A stretch of 64,000 bases of DNA. Origin: Sphingomonas sp. Ant H11. GTDB taxonomy: Bacteria; Pseudomonadota; Alphaproteobacteria; Sphingomonadales; Sphingomonadaceae. The translations under genes were made by a program, and so were the position numbers. This document shows, piece by piece, positions 44,012 through 53,756 of this stretch. Within the stretch, counting starts at the first letter, position 1. Each line of letters begins with the position of its first letter. Under the pieces are notes generated by a model that saw only the letters and a program-made list of their open reading frames with translations, made no database searches and was not told the origin of the DNA. The stretch spans positions 62,001-126,000 of the forward strand of contig NZ_JSBN01000026.1 of NCBI RefSeq assembly GCF_000797515.1, read 5' to 3'.

Positions 44012-44740
44012 TCAAAAGGTCGAAACTCTGACGGCACGACCAACTGCGGGCATCGGGCGCCTGGATTGTTGCGAGGCGTCCATCCCAAGATTTGCCGCTT
44101 CTGGAACGCCGGCCAAACGGCGCCAGTTCAGCAGCACGCTTTCGACATAGGCTTGGGTCTCGGCGATGCGCGGCACGAAGCCGTTGCGCACGCGCCCGGG
44201 ACCAGCATTGTAGGCGGCCAACGCCAAGTGCACCTGACCGAAGCGGTCGAGTTGCTGCTTCAGATATTTGGCTCCGCCGCGCAGATTCTGCTCGAGATCG
44301 TAGCGATCGACACCCAGGCCCTGCGCCGTATCCGGCATCAGCTGCGTCAATCCAAATGCGTTCTTCGAGGAGTAGATGGATGCTTGGTAGCCGCTTTCCC
44401 TAATAATCATCGCGTCGAACAGGCCCGTCGGAATCCCATACTCGCATGCGATACTGCTCATCAGCGCATAGTAGCCGAACCGCCGGTTTTCGGCCGCGGT
44501 GCTCAGGAAGCCAGCCGGGCGATACGCGCTCACACCACATCCTGGTGCGTATTGCGTCGCAGCGGCAGCAAAGGCCATTCCGCTCCGCATCCACGGAGGA
44601 ATTGGAATTGCTGGCGGTGCTGGTGCGGCCGTCTGCAGCGATGCAACTCCGACCCGGGCGACGCCCACATGCGCAAAGGGGTCAATTTCGGTATCAGCGG
44701 GCACCGCTGACAGGCCAGCGGACGCAAAGCTGTTCCTCAT
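44012..44740 (-). CDS. Lytic transglycosylase (SLT family, VirB1-like)
   Basis: A 242-aa protein. The SLT catalytic core is complete: GIPTGLFDAMIIRESGYQ (catalytic Glu in the ES motif), SSKNAFGLTQLMPDTAQGLG, and LALAAYNAGPGRV. The N-terminal 90 residues are Ala/Pro-rich and carry no classical signal peptide. Peptidoglycan-cleaving transglycosylases accompany conjugation systems and open the wall for T4SS assembly. It is close to the tra operon but not within it. Confidence 0.85.
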   Translation of the reverse strand: MRNSFASAGLSAVPADTEIDPFAHVGVARVGVASLQTAAPAPPAIPIPPWMRSGMAFAAAATQYAPGCGVSAYRPAGFLSTAAENRRFGYYALMSSIACEYGIPTGLFDAMIIRESGYQASIYSSKNAFGLTQLMPDTAQGLGVDRYDLEQNLRGGAKYLKQQLDRFGQVHLALAAYNAGPGRVRNGFVPRIAETQAYVESVLLNWRRLAGVPEAANLGMDASQQSRRPMPAVGRAVRVSTF

Positions 44741-45057
44741 CTCGAATTCGACCCATCCGCGGCTCAGATCATGGACCTAAAGGGAGCATTGGACTCCGAA
44801 ATGCCTGTTGACCTCGCCCCGCCGCCTTTCTCTTCACTCGCGAGCGCTGCTGGCCTTCTGCGACCTCTGTCGGTGGCGGCCGGCCGGCCGACATCACGAT
44901 GAGCTGCGCCGTTCTTGTCGGCTTCACCGGCTCTGCGGAAGCATAAGAGGCAACCATGCTACCGACCAAAGCACCACGCATCTCAGTAGAAGTGATCGCA
45001 TCTCAACCTCCAAAACCGCGATTTTGAAAAGTTGAGATCCGGCGAATGGGGTTGTCA
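44741..45057. other. Region without a confident gene
   Basis: A 70-codon minus-strand frame at 44769-44981 begins MRGALVGSMVASYASAEPV, somewhat signal-like but without clear support. Another frame of the same strand begins at 45000 with a signal-like MRSLLLRCVVLWSVAWLPL and stops after about 25 codons. The two together could be one small exported protein broken by an indel. Nothing further is supported. Confidence 0.3.
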
Positions 45058-46405
45058 ATGCATCCCGGCTCGGCAAGCATCACCGAAACCCGTACCGACA
45101 GGCGCGTCCATGTGGTTGATCGATCGCCATAGCGACGGGCTTAGCAAGGCCCGTATCCCCCTCCCCGGCCCGCTTCGGAAAGCGCTAGTCCGGTGGTATG
45201 CCGGCGAGGCTCCCGGCCTGACGAAGAGGCCGGCATCATGCTTGTCCAGCAGGCGCGCATCGGCGAGAAATGGCTCGCATGCGACTGCCTTGGCAGCGAT
45301 CGCGAGCCCCCGATGCTCACGCCTGCATTCCTTTCAGAGGCCGAAACCTACTATCTGCGCCGGCTTACCGGCTCGAAGCGCGCCGAACACCTTCCAACCT
45401 GCCCCTTCTTTCGTGACCAGGCGACCAACCGCATCAGCGAAGTCCGCAATCCCGAAACACCGGTCGACCCGCCCGTCGGCTACTTCGAGGTCCTGCGGCC
45501 CGCTCCCGAGAAGCTTGCTCAACGGCCGGACGAGGAGAGCAGTGACGATCGTACCCGGAACGCCTCCATGCCCAGGTTGGCGCGCCTGCTCTGGCGCCTT
45601 TTTGAACGTCTCCGGCCTCAACTTCTCCGCCCCGATCTCAGAGGAGTCGACGGAACGCTCGATCACGCATGAATTCGAAGCACTGACCGCGGCGGCGGGA
45701 AAGGTCGAGATCGCGCCAGGCATCGAACTCGGCCGGGCACTGTGGACACACGCCAAGGCTCTTCACAGCAAGCGCGCATACGCTGGCATCCGCGAGCTCG
45801 CCCGAACATGGCCTCGCGGGCATGCACCCCAAGGCTTTCTGACGGTCTTCGCAAAAGGGTTTCGGGGATCGACCATCTTTCCAGCTGGGTCGGATCCGAT
45901 TTCCGTTGCAAACCGAATTCAGTCACCGTCGGTACGTGGCAATCACATCAAGGGCCCTTTTCTCATCATCGTGGTGATCGGCGAATATCCCGAGGCCCAT
46001 GGCTATGCGCCTTTGAGAGCCTATGCTCAGCCCGTTTTCTCCGGCAACCGCTTCATCCCCGTCGATTCAGAATTTGAGCGAAGCATGTTGCGGGCGCTTC
46101 TTGGTGCGCGCTACGCCTTGGACCGTGAAGGCATCGACATTGCGATCGAGAAGCCGGTATTCGACAGACTAACACCGCTCGGCTCTTGCCGGCCTGATTT
46201 CATGCTTGAGGCGCGCTCGCGACGCACAGGCGAAATCCGGACGCTCATCGTTGAGGCGATGGGATTTTCCAACGAGGAATATCTGGCCTCCAAGGCCGCC
46301 ACCCACCCGAGAATGGCGCAGATCGCCCCCGTCGTCTGTATCACGCCGGAGGATCTGGAAGCCGGACACGTCGGAAGTATTCTGGCCTACGCGCTGTTAG
46401 GTTGA
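45058..46405 (+). CDS. DUF1173-like protein with PD-(D/E)xK-like C terminus (about three frame breaks)
   Basis: About 450 aa when bridged. Pieces in order: MHPGSASITETRTDRRVHVV, then (shift near 45125, a GATCGATCG duplication) HSDGLSKARIPLPGPLRKAL, then (shift near 45215) IGEKWLACDCLGSDREPPM, ETYYLRRLTGSKRAEHLPTC, then (shift near the T5 run at 45600) SGLNFSAPISEE to the end. The Cys/His-bearing N-terminal block (CDC...HLPTC) and the overall length resemble DUF1173 proteins of alphaproteobacterial mobile elements. The C terminus, RPDFMLEARS...RTLIVEAMGFSNEEYLASK, has the D...ExA/K layout of restriction-fold nucleases. Function unknown. Confidence 0.5.
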
Positions 46406-46425
46406 AGCGAGGACGGCCGCGGCCT

Positions 46426-46695
46426 TCAGTTCCAAGTCAGCGTCGCGGCGAATGATCCGACGATGAGCAGCGTCACGGGCGTCGATAACAAGTAGCTCTT
46501 CTGCCAACGCCACCAGGTTCTTGGCAGAAAGCGCAGCACATCGCCGGTCGACTTCAGCCCGAGCCAGGCCCGCTCGCGATACAGATCATAGATTGACGTT
46601 GCGACAGACAGCATCACGGCCAGGCCGCAACACACACCTGCCGCCGCGTAAAGCGCGAGCCAGTTGGCGATCTCTGCTTGAGACAGAGTTGTCAT
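46426..46695 (-). CDS. Small two-helix membrane protein, 89 aa
   Basis: The ATG at 46695 gives MTTLSQAEIANWLALYAAAG, a first membrane helix continuing to LAVMLSVATSIYDLY, a basic loop with two Trp (RTWWRWQK), and a second helix (LLSTPVTLLIVGSFAATLTW). It is convergent with the DUF1173-like gene. No family was recognised. Such small genes are common in the accessory part of conjugative elements. Confidence 0.55.
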   Translation of the reverse strand: MTTLSQAEIANWLALYAAAGVCCGLAVMLSVATSIYDLYRERAWLGLKSTGDVLRFLPRTWWRWQKSYLLSTPVTLLIVGSFAATLTWN

Positions 46696-46936
46696 AAGCA
46701 AAACTCCAATCTCCACACGCGTAATGCCTCGACGTTCTCATTCGAGGATCGATTCCGCCGAAGGCGATCGTCGAGACGGCAACATCTCGGCTAGCCTGAC
46801 CGATGTAACAACCTCATTTTAGCAACGCGCTGGCCACGTCACCATAGCGAAGGGGGTGAACCCGATCTCGCGTTGGGAAGCGACCCAGATCCAACGTCTC
46901 GTCGCCGAATATGAGTGCTACCGAAGTCACCGCATA
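46696..46936. other. Intergenic region before the first IS630
   Basis: No supported gene. It includes the promoter region of the small membrane gene and ends at the left terminus of the IS630 element. Confidence 0.35.
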
Positions 46937-48101
46937 ATACCAAATCTCGTGATCGGTGACTCATAGGGGATTCCCAAACGGTCTGAAGTTCGATTCAATG
47001 GTCGCGAACCTGAGGGAGGTTTGCGATGGCAGCGGCAGTGGCGCTTCGGGCTGATTTTACGGCGACAAGGATGCGCGCGCTGGCGCGATCGAGCGGTGAC
47101 GCGAACCAGGTGCGTCGGCTGCTGGCGCTGGCGACGATTTACGAGGGCGGGACGCGCAGCGATGCGGCGCAGCTTGGCGGCGTTGGTCTTCAGACGGTTC
47201 GCGATTGGGTGCTGCGGTTCAACGCCGCCGGGCCTGATGGCCTGATCGATGCGGTGCCACCTGGTGGTGTGCCGCTGCTCGATAACGCGCAGCGTCGGGC
47301 CCTGGCGCAGATCGTCGAGAGTGGTCCGATCCCGGCATCGCACGGTGTCGTGCGTTGGCGCTTGATCGATCTGGCGCAGTGGGTGTGGGACGAGTTCGCC
47401 ATCAGCGTCAGCAAGCAGACATTGAGCCGGGAGTTGCGCGCCATGGGGTATCGCAAGCTGTCGGCGCGCCCGCGGCATCATGCGCAGGACGATGATGCCA
47501 TCCCGACGTTTAAAAAAACTTCTCCGCCGAGGTGGCGACGATCCGGGCAACGCTCCCGCGCGGCACGGCAATAGAGCTTTGGTGGCAGGACGAGGCGCGG
47601 GTCGGCCAAGAACGGGATCACGCGGCGCTGGGCACGTCGCGGAACCCGGCCCTCGGCACCGAAGGACCAGCGCACGGCATCAGCCTATATCTACGGAGCG
47701 ATCTGCCCGGCCGAGGGCAAGGGCGCGGCGCTCGTGCTGCCGCGATGCAACACCCAGGGGAGTGGCCTTGCATCTGGCGGAAATCTCCGCCGCCGTCGCG
47801 CCGGGCGCACACGCCATACTGCTCCTCGACCAGGCGGGATGGCATGGCTCTGGCGCGCTCATCGTCCCCTCCAACATCACCTTGCTGCCGCTGCCGTCGA
47901 AATGCCCCGAACTCAACCCGGTTGAAAATGTCTGGCAGTTCATGCGCGACAACTGGCTCTCGAACAGGATCTTCAAATCTTACGCCGACATCCTCGATCA
48001 CTGCTGCTTTGCATGGAACCGTCTCGTCGATCAGCCGTGGCTCATCATGTCCATCGGCCTGCGATCATGGGCACATGGGTGACCGTCCGTGGGACTTGGT
48101 A
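46937..48101 (+). mobile_element. IS630-family element
   Basis: The ends are imperfect inverted repeats: left ATACCAAATCTCGTGATCGG from about 46937, and right (read inward) ATACCAAGTCCCACGGACGG from about 48102. Both continue with GGTSAC and CAT in register. A TAA lies next to each end, compatible with the TA target of IS630 elements. It carries one transposase gene whose frame is broken. Length is about 1.16 kb. Confidence 0.7.
47026..48082 (+). pseudogene. IS630-family transposase (three frame breaks)
   Basis: About 352 aa if bridged. The N-terminal HTH region (VRRLLALATIYEGGTRSDAA, VGLQTVRDWVLRFNAAG) and the catalytic DDE domain are spread over three frames. Breaks occur at the A6 run at 47513-47518 (then FSAEVATIRATLP, WWQDEARVGQ with the first Asp), near 47608 (then NGITRRWARRGTRPSAPKDQ), and near 47760 (then ALHLAEISAAVAPGAHAILL, LDQAGWH with the second Asp, and CPELNPVENVW with the Glu). 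All DDE residues are present. The start ATG has GAGGGAGG upstream. It may be a functional transposase obscured by consensus errors. Confidence 0.75.
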
Positions 48102-48198
48102 TAACCTCTCTTATTCGTGAGGGTGCGCTGACTGGTTCGGTCTGGCTTTCGGCAGGGACATAGGCCCAAGCAGGCTGTACTCCGTCGTTGCGTCTATT

Positions 48199-49074
48199 TC
48201 ATCGCGGCGGATCGACAGGTTTGCAGGTTTTACGGACAGGGTTCGAGTGTTCGGCGGCACCGCCGCGTCGACTATGTGGCGCAGGTTTAAGCGCGTTGGC
48301 GATGGTGCGGAACAAGTCGGCATCTGGGCAGGCGGAAGCGAACGCGACTCGGATGCGGGTGGATGTTTCGATGACGCGGGCGGCGATTTTGAGGAGACGC
48401 ACGCGCATTGTGGCGAACTCGGCCGTGGCGAGCGCGGCTTTTTTGCGGATGGCTTGCTGTACGCGCCACATCAGCCAGTAGGCAGCGGTGTGCAGGATTA
48501 GGCGCATCTGGTTGGCGTTGGCCGACCGGCACGAGGTCCGGTCGCTGGAAAGCTGGCTCTTGTGCAGCTTGATCAGGTTTTCTGCATTGCCACGTGCGCA
48601 GTAATAGACCTCGTACAGGTTCTCCGGGCCGGGCGCGGTCAACGAGGTGACGACGGTGCGGATGTCCATGCCCATGGTGCGGGCTTCGATCCGGGCGACA
48701 ACGCGGCGCTCGTGCTTCCAGCTTTTCGCGGCGTAGCGGGTCTCGGCAGAGAGGCGCAGGACCGGGCGATCTTCTTCGGCGCGCTGGGTTGCGCAGGCAT
48801 CGGCCACTGTCACGATTATGGGATCGGCACGCAGCACCGCGTTTGTGGGCATCCCCGATGGCCTGAGCTTGAACTTCGGCCGCGGCGGCAACCCCTTCAG
48901 CCGCGCTATCTCGTCCTTCAACGCCTCGTTCTCGGCCTTCAGCGCCGCATTCTCCGCCGTCAGCGTCGCGACCGCTTCCTGAAGAGCCCCAAGTTGATCC
49001 GACATAGCCGAAATGACCCGCCGAACATCCGACAACGTGACATCATCGAAAGGGCCAGAACGTCCACGAGTCAT
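48199..49074 (-). pseudogene. Chimeric reading frame: IS66-like N terminus fused to IS1380 transposase C terminus
   Basis: 291 codons. Residues 1-75 are the coiled-coil start of an IS66-family transposase (TLTAENAALKAENEALKDEI, then ARLKGLPPRPKFKLRPSGM). From residue 76 the sequence is IS1380: PTNAVLRADPIIVTVADACA, ARIEARTMGMDIRTVVTSL, YYCARGNAENLIKLHKSQL (catalytic Glu region) and a conserved helical end. The junction is near 48850. The likely history is IS66 insertion into the IS1380 transposase, then deletion of most of IS66 and about 20 codons of the IS1380 gene. The product would lack the IS1380 catalytic Asp residues and is not expected to transpose. Confidence 0.7.
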
Positions 49075-49131
49075 CGACAGTGAATCACACCGCCGTCCGT
49101 TTGAAAAGACCCCCGCCCGGAAATATGCCCC
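48850..49131 (-). mobile_element. IS66-like remnant inside the IS1380 element
   Basis: This 280-bp fragment interrupts the IS1380 transposase. Its outer end begins GTAACCGGGGC directly after the IS1380 codons for GDGHYGR, resembling the GTAA starts of IS66 termini. It contains the first 75 codons of an IS66-type transposase. The other terminus is missing. Confidence 0.55.
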
Positions 49132-49133
49132 GG

Positions 49134-49874
49134 TTACCTGCCGTAGTGCCCGTCACCCCGGATCGTGATGTGGGTGCTGGGCAAGTGACGGCGGATATGG
49201 CGAAACAGCCGTCGAATGTGCCCAGCCGCCTCAGCACCCGATGGCGTCTTGCCTGTACGCAACAGCATGGCGACTGGTCGTCCGGTCGCGGTATCGTAGA
49301 CATGGATCGGCATGAAACAGCGCTCACCATGATGGCCATTCCAGAACGACAATTGCTGGTATCCGTGGACGACATCACAGGTATCATCGATATCCAACGT
49401 CACCGCCGCAGGCGGGGTCGGATGGCTGGCGCAATATATGCCGACCATCTCCCCCATCATGCGCGCCAGTTCGCGCGTGGTCGGCGCATTCTCCCACCTG
49501 CTCATGGTCGGTTGGCTGGCAAGTCCTGCGCCCGATCCGGGCAGTTTGCCGAGCGCCAGGCGAAAGCCCGGATCGTCACGCAGCGTGTCGAGGTCGTCCG
49601 CGTCTTCATAGCCACAGCAGATCGCCAGAATGCGTGCCCGCAGGATGTCGTCCAGCTTGTGGGTGACCCGGGCGGGATCTCGCCGGTCGGCAATGCAGGC
49701 AGCCAGTTGCGCACAGATCCCCATCGCACGTTCAGCCCGCGCCAGCAGCAATACACCACCATCAGAGGTCAGCCGACCACCGTCAAACGCGGCTGTGACT
49801 TTCTTGCGTCCGACCGCTGGAAACGAAATCGGAGCGGCGCTATCACCGATCTTGGCGGGTGTGGCCTGTGGCAT
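49134..49874 (-). pseudogene. N-terminal part of IS1380-family transposase
   Basis: 246 codons with the IS1380 start AFDGGRLTSDGGVLLLARAE, DILRARILAICCGYEDADDL, QPTMSRWEN, and the first catalytic Asp in VTLDIDDTCDVVHGYQ, then THITIRGDGHYGR with the second catalytic Asp. It stops at the IS66-like insertion. The missing continuation is carried by the chimeric frame downstream. Family assignment is confident. Confidence 0.8.
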
Positions 49875-49981
49875 TTTATGCCTCGTTGCAGGTTGGTCTA
49901 GACACCCAATTCCCTACAGCAAGTCAGTGCTTTATGCCATTCCCGCCAACCGATCAGATGGCCCCCCATGAATAAGACGGG

Positions 49982-50944
49982 CTAATCTTGCTCGATGCTC
50001 CAACCGGCAAGCAGCGCGCGCAAGGCGGCGACGAACGCCAGCGGCTGATCGAGCATCAGATGATGCCGTGCTTCGGGTACAGCGATAATCGGAATGTTGA
50101 TGCCGCCGAGTTCGCGGACGTAATCACTGGAATCACTAGTAAAAAGCAGGCTTTGCTCGCCGTGTACTATTGCCTTGCGGCCTGGCGCCTCGACCAGCGT
50201 TTGGCCCATTTCAAGCCATTCGCTCGGCACATTATCTCGCTTGAACACCGACGGCGAAAACTTCCAGGTCCACGCTTCGCCTTCGCGTCGAAGTGAGTGG
50301 TAGGCCATGTAATCCATCAGGAACGCCTGACCAACGGGCTGTGGCGGAGATAGAACATACCGCTCGCGGGCACTTGCGTAATCGGGGTAACGCTTATGCG
50401 GGCGATCGGGGTCGCCCGATCCCGGGCCGGTGCGGCCGCCCCCCCAAACGGCGTCAAAGCTGGACGGACGCAGCACCATCAGATCGCAGATCACCGTGCC
50501 GGCAAAGGCATCCGGCGCCAGGGTGATCGCCTTGAGCGCGACTGCCGCGCCAAAGCTGTGTGCGACGATGATCGGCTTGTGCTCATGGCGAAAAAGTCCA
50601 AGGGCCTCCGCGACCCCGATCATCTCCCGTCCTCGCGCGACCATGTCACAATTCTCGCGAACGTCGCTGTCCCCCATTCCTGAATGGTCGTAGGCGATCA
50701 CATGGTAATTTTCAGCGAGGTAAGGCGCGACGAACGCCAGGCACCGTGCATGAGAGAGAAAGCCATGGGTCATCAATAAAGGAGGCGCGGAACGATCTCC
50801 CCAGCGGAAGTAATGCATTCTCACACCAGAAACCTCGACGAAGCCCTCCTCCCGCGGCACGGATAGCGCGCCGACAAACCAATCGGGCAGGCATGCAGGA
50901 TCTGGCGCCCACGTCTGTACGATATCGGACGGGATTTCACGCAT
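49982..50944 (-). CDS. Alpha/beta hydrolase
   Basis: A 320-aa protein. Oxyanion region LLMTHGFLSHARCLAFVAPY, strand and helix VIAYDHSGMGDSD, nucleophile elbow IIVAHSFGAAVALK (GxSxG-like, AHSFGA), and catalytic His in VPEARHHLMLDQP. The catalytic acid is probably in the loop after IVHGEQSLLFTSDSSD. The fold is that of epoxide hydrolase/haloperoxidase-like or esterase enzymes; the substrate is unknown. The TAG stop codon lies exactly at the IS1380 end, so the natural C terminus may have been slightly altered by that insertion. It follows the MlaD-like gene by 100 bp on the same strand. Confidence 0.75.
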   Translation of the reverse strand: MREIPSDIVQTWAPDPACLPDWFVGALSVPREEGFVEVSGVRMHYFRWGDRSAPPLLMTHGFLSHARCLAFVAPYLAENYHVIAYDHSGMGDSDVRENCDMVARGREMIGVAEALGLFRHEHKPIIVAHSFGAAVALKAITLAPDAFAGTVICDLMVLRPSSFDAVWGGGRTGPGSGDPDRPHKRYPDYASARERYVLSPPQPVGQAFLMDYMAYHSLRREGEAWTWKFSPSVFKRDNVPSEWLEMGQTLVEAPGRKAIVHGEQSLLFTSDSSDYVRELGGINIPIIAVPEARHHLMLDQPLAFVAALRALLAGWSIEQD

Positions 50945-51043
50945 GGTGCTCGGTGCCCTTCTCAGACTGGATCAATTATGTGGCCTTGGTCCGGCGTGAC
51001 GCGATTGGGACCGAAGTGTCCAGGCTGCGACGTATTCATCCGA

Positions 51044-51544
51044 TTATTCTCGAACCAGATCTTTTCCAGTTTCGGTATACGTTCGCATCGCTTGTTTCAG
51101 AAGCTTCGCCCGCGGGCGCGGGGAGAGTCCGCCGCCTTTTGCCGGTACGATCGGGAACGGCTGCCCCTCTCGCGCCGCGAGCACTGGGTCGCGATTGTTG
51201 TCGCCGCTCAGGCTCAGTTTTGCCGATCCATCAAATAACGATCGTTCGATCGACGCTGTCACACCGCGATGAAGAATCGTGTCACTGGTCAGCGCGAACC
51301 GGACGGTGATGAAATCTTGATTCCTGGGCTGAACCTGGATCTCAGTTACGCGGCCGATGGAAACACCGAGAAGGTTCACGGCTGACCCTGGTTGCAGGCC
51401 ATCGACAGATTGTTCAAATCGAATCTCGTACGTCGGCCCCTTGGCATCGCTCTCCTGGAGAAGCCATAAAGCGAATCCGATCGCAGTGATCATGAGCATG
51501 CCCACGATCAGGCTTACCTTCAACCAGTTTGAATGCGTTTCCAT
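51044..51544 (-). CDS. Truncated MlaD/MCE-domain protein
   Basis: A 166-aa protein with an N-terminal anchor (LKVSLIVGMLMITAIGFALWLL) and one MCE domain: YEIRFEQSVDGLQPGSAVNLLGVSIGRV, VRFALTSDTILHRGVTASIE, and SLFDGSAKLSLSG. MCE proteins of lipid transporters normally continue with a long helical tail of 150 or more residues; here a short GGGLSPRPRAKLLKQAM tail ends at 51044. No MlaE permease or MlaF ATPase is adjacent. It is thus an orphan, probably truncated, phospholipid- or solvent-transport-type component. Confidence 0.65.
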   Translation of the reverse strand: METHSNWLKVSLIVGMLMITAIGFALWLLQESDAKGPTYEIRFEQSVDGLQPGSAVNLLGVSIGRVTEIQVQPRNQDFITVRFALTSDTILHRGVTASIERSLFDGSAKLSLSGDNNRDPVLAAREGQPFPIVPAKGGGLSPRPRAKLLKQAMRTYTETGKDLVRE

Positions 51545-51615
51545 CGGGAGCTAGGAATCCCGAGGCCCGTCGCGCCAGGAGCGATGCTTCGCGGTCGGCT
51601 CTGCGTGCGCCGCGC

Positions 51616-53231
51616 TCATCGCCGCCTCACACCTTCGAAAACGGCCAGTGCAACAGCACCGAGAGCCAACAGTCCCGCCAGGAGAGGCTGCGAGGAAAAC
51701 ACTATCGCCGCGCAGATCGCGAGGGTGGCAGGATAGAGCTGCGGAGTAACCCTGCCGGCACGCTCTCTTCCGCGTAAACGCTCAAGGTCCTTGGGCGCGA
51801 TACTGACGGTGATCGAGCCGGTTCGCGCAATCTTCTCGATCTGTCCGACGAGGTTCGGCGTTGACAGAACCACTCGTCCGAGCGCTGCGAGCAGCTTGCC
51901 TGCCTCGCCGCGCAGCCGGGCAGGGCTAGCCCGCTCCCGCATCATTTCCTTTGCTATCGGAGCAAGCTCTCGAGCAATGTCGAATGCCGGATCGATGCGC
52001 CGGACGAACCCCTCGGCGGTCAGCAAGGTCCGGAGCACCAGGGCAAGGTCCGGTGGAAGCGCGAGATGAAAGTCGCGCAGAATCGCGAATACCATCTGAA
52101 AAATGTCGGCGAGGTCAATCTGATCGAGCAGGACGTTGCTGAAGCGGTCGATCAGTTCGGCCATTGCCTCTTCGAGCCGGACCCGGTCCACGTCCGGATC
52201 ACCGGCCCAGAGCATAAGGATATCGACGATACCGCCGGTGTCCTCCGAAGCGATCGCGAGGCCAAGCCGAACGAGTTCCTCCCGGCGTCTCGGCAGGAGG
52301 GTGCCCACAGCGCCGAAATCGATCAGGCCAAGCGTCCCGTCTTCAAGGAAGAAGACGTTGCCGGGATGCGGATCGGCGTGGAAGTGACCGTTTATGATGA
52401 TCATGCGCAGGATCGCCTGCGCATAGGTGCGGGCAAGCGCAGCCAGATCGAGATCGCTTCGGCGTGCCGCGTCCAGATCGCTTGCGGGAAATCCGCGGAG
52501 CCGCTCCTGGATGTTCACTCGCCTTCCCGAAAGCTCCCAATCGAAGCGTGCGGTTCGAACCCCGTAGTTTTTAAGATATTCACCGATCGCGTCGCTGGCG
52601 CGCGCTTCTGCGCTGAGGTCCATCTCCCGGGCGAGGCTCTCGGCGAAATGGCGCAGCAACTCGTCCGGCTTCAGTCTTGCGATCTCGGGGATACGGCGCT
52701 CCGCAACCCGGGCCAGTCTTCGCAAGAGCCGAAGATCGGCATCGACGATCCGCTCGATGCCTGGGCGGCGAATCTTGACGATAACGTCACGCCCGTCGAG
52801 CAGCGTCGCCGCATGCGCCTGAGCGATCGAACCCGCCGCAAGCGCTTCGGTGTCGAAGTGACTAAAACTCGTTTCGATTGGGCCGCCGATCGCCTCCTCG
52901 ATCAGCGGCTGCACGGCCGCGAATGGAAGCGGAGGAACGCGGTCCTGCAGTTTTGAAAGTGCATCGACCCATGCCGGCTCCAGAAGGTCGCTTCGCATCG
53001 CGAGGATCTGTCCGAATTTGACCGCGACAGGGCCGATATCCCGCAAAAGCGCGACGATCGCTTCCGGCCGGGTATCTTCAATCGGCTCGCCCCCCCCCCG
53101 CCCCCCAGACCCAACCGAGCGGCCAGCCCCTTGAGACCGTGCCGGCCGAACAGGACGAGAATCTGCGCGAACCGCTCCCTTTCTTTTAGAGCAGTCGTAT
53201 CGGCTTCATCGGTAGGAGCTAGATCAATCAT
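51616..53231 (-). CDS. UbiB/AarF-like (ABC1) protein kinase-like ATPase (one frame break)
   Basis: About 538 aa. The ABC1 hallmarks are clear: the KxGQ motif in VAVKFGQILAMRSDLLEP, AAGSIAQAHAATLLDGRDVIVKIRRPG (Ala-rich loop and Lys), ILRMIIINGHFHADPHPGN (catalytic block) and LGLIDFGAVGTL (DFG). The C terminus has two hydrophobic helices (LYPATLAICAAIVFSSQ, LLAGLLALGAVALAVFEG). The N terminus (MIDLAPTDEADTTALKERER) is joined across a frame break in C10-G-C6 (53089-53105). UbiB-like proteins act in ubiquinone biosynthesis or lipid handling. Its start overlaps the end of the MarR gene by 8 bp. Confidence 0.8.
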
Positions 53232-53718
53232 GCGCCCGGCTTTTCGGGGCGGGAACTTGGGTCTCGGGAACGCTGGCCTTCGTCTCCAGATGGTCGACGA
53301 GCCGGTTCAAATGTTTGATCGCTGCGTCGAGACCCTCGAGTTCATCCGCTGTCAGGCTTCCGAAGGTCTGCCCTACGATGTCGTCGTAGAGCGGCATGGC
53401 CAGTCCCAACGTGGCCCGGCCGGCGTCTGTTATCTGCACCAGTTTGGACCGGCGATCGTCCGGAGCAGGCGATCGGAACACGAGACCATTTTGCTCGAGC
53501 GCGTCGATCGCCTGAGTAACAGTGCGGGGCGCCTGATCGAAAAAGCTCGCAATGTCGGTGGAGCGGCGCGGTTGTTCCGCGAGATACGCGAGCAGTTTTA
53601 GTTGGGCCATCGATGCACCCTGACAGGCAAGATAGGCGTCGATCAGCCGCCGCATCCTGTACCAGGTCCAGCCGAAGGTGGTTGCGATCCCACGTATACC
53701 CGATTGGTGAGGTTCCAT
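53224..53718 (-). CDS. MarR-family transcriptional regulator
   Basis: A 164-aa protein. Winged helix: MAQLKLLAYLAEQPRRSTDIASFFDQAPRTVTQAIDALEQNGLV followed by the wing SPAPDDRRSKLVQITDAG, the standard MarR arrangement (PxDRRxxxxxLTxxG). It is divergent from the EmrA-EmrB-NodT operon, with about 77 bp between start codons, and is therefore probably its repressor. A dyad sits in that gap. Confidence 0.85.
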   Translation of the reverse strand: MEPHQSGIRGIATTFGWTWYRMRRLIDAYLACQGASMAQLKLLAYLAEQPRRSTDIASFFDQAPRTVTQAIDALEQNGLVFRSPAPDDRRSKLVQITDAGRATLGLAMPLYDDIVGQTFGSLTADELEGLDAAIKHLNRLVDHLETKASVPETQVPAPKSRAHD

Positions 53719-53738
53719 ATAATGTGGTATTGCCGAAG

Positions 53739-53756
53739 CTTGGCCGCCGTGGCAAG
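53739..53756 (+). promoter_or_regulatory. CTTGNC-N6-GNCAAG dyad, candidate MarR operator
   Basis: The sequence CTTGGCCGCCGTGGCAAG lies midway between the MarR and EmrA-like start codons, 40 bp before the efflux gene. MarR proteins typically bind TTG...CAA dyads of this size. The arms match at five of six positions. Location and symmetry support the call; binding is not shown. Confidence 0.4.

Larger units (their letters stand above)
48105..49981 (-). mobile_element. IS1380-family element, internally rearranged
   Basis: The ends match as inverted repeats: left CCTCTCTTATTCGTGAGGG from 48105, and right (read inward) CCCGTCTTATTCATGGGGG from 49981, both beginning CC as in this family. The flanks are ATAA (left) and CTAA (right), not an exact target duplication. 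Its left end directly abuts the right end of the IS630. Its transposase is split by an IS66-like fragment, so it is probably defective. Confidence 0.65.

Noticed and set aside
52066-52956. A 296-codon plus-strand frame
   Set aside because: Antisense to the UbiB/AarF-like gene, whose KxGQ and DFG motifs are clear on the minus strand.
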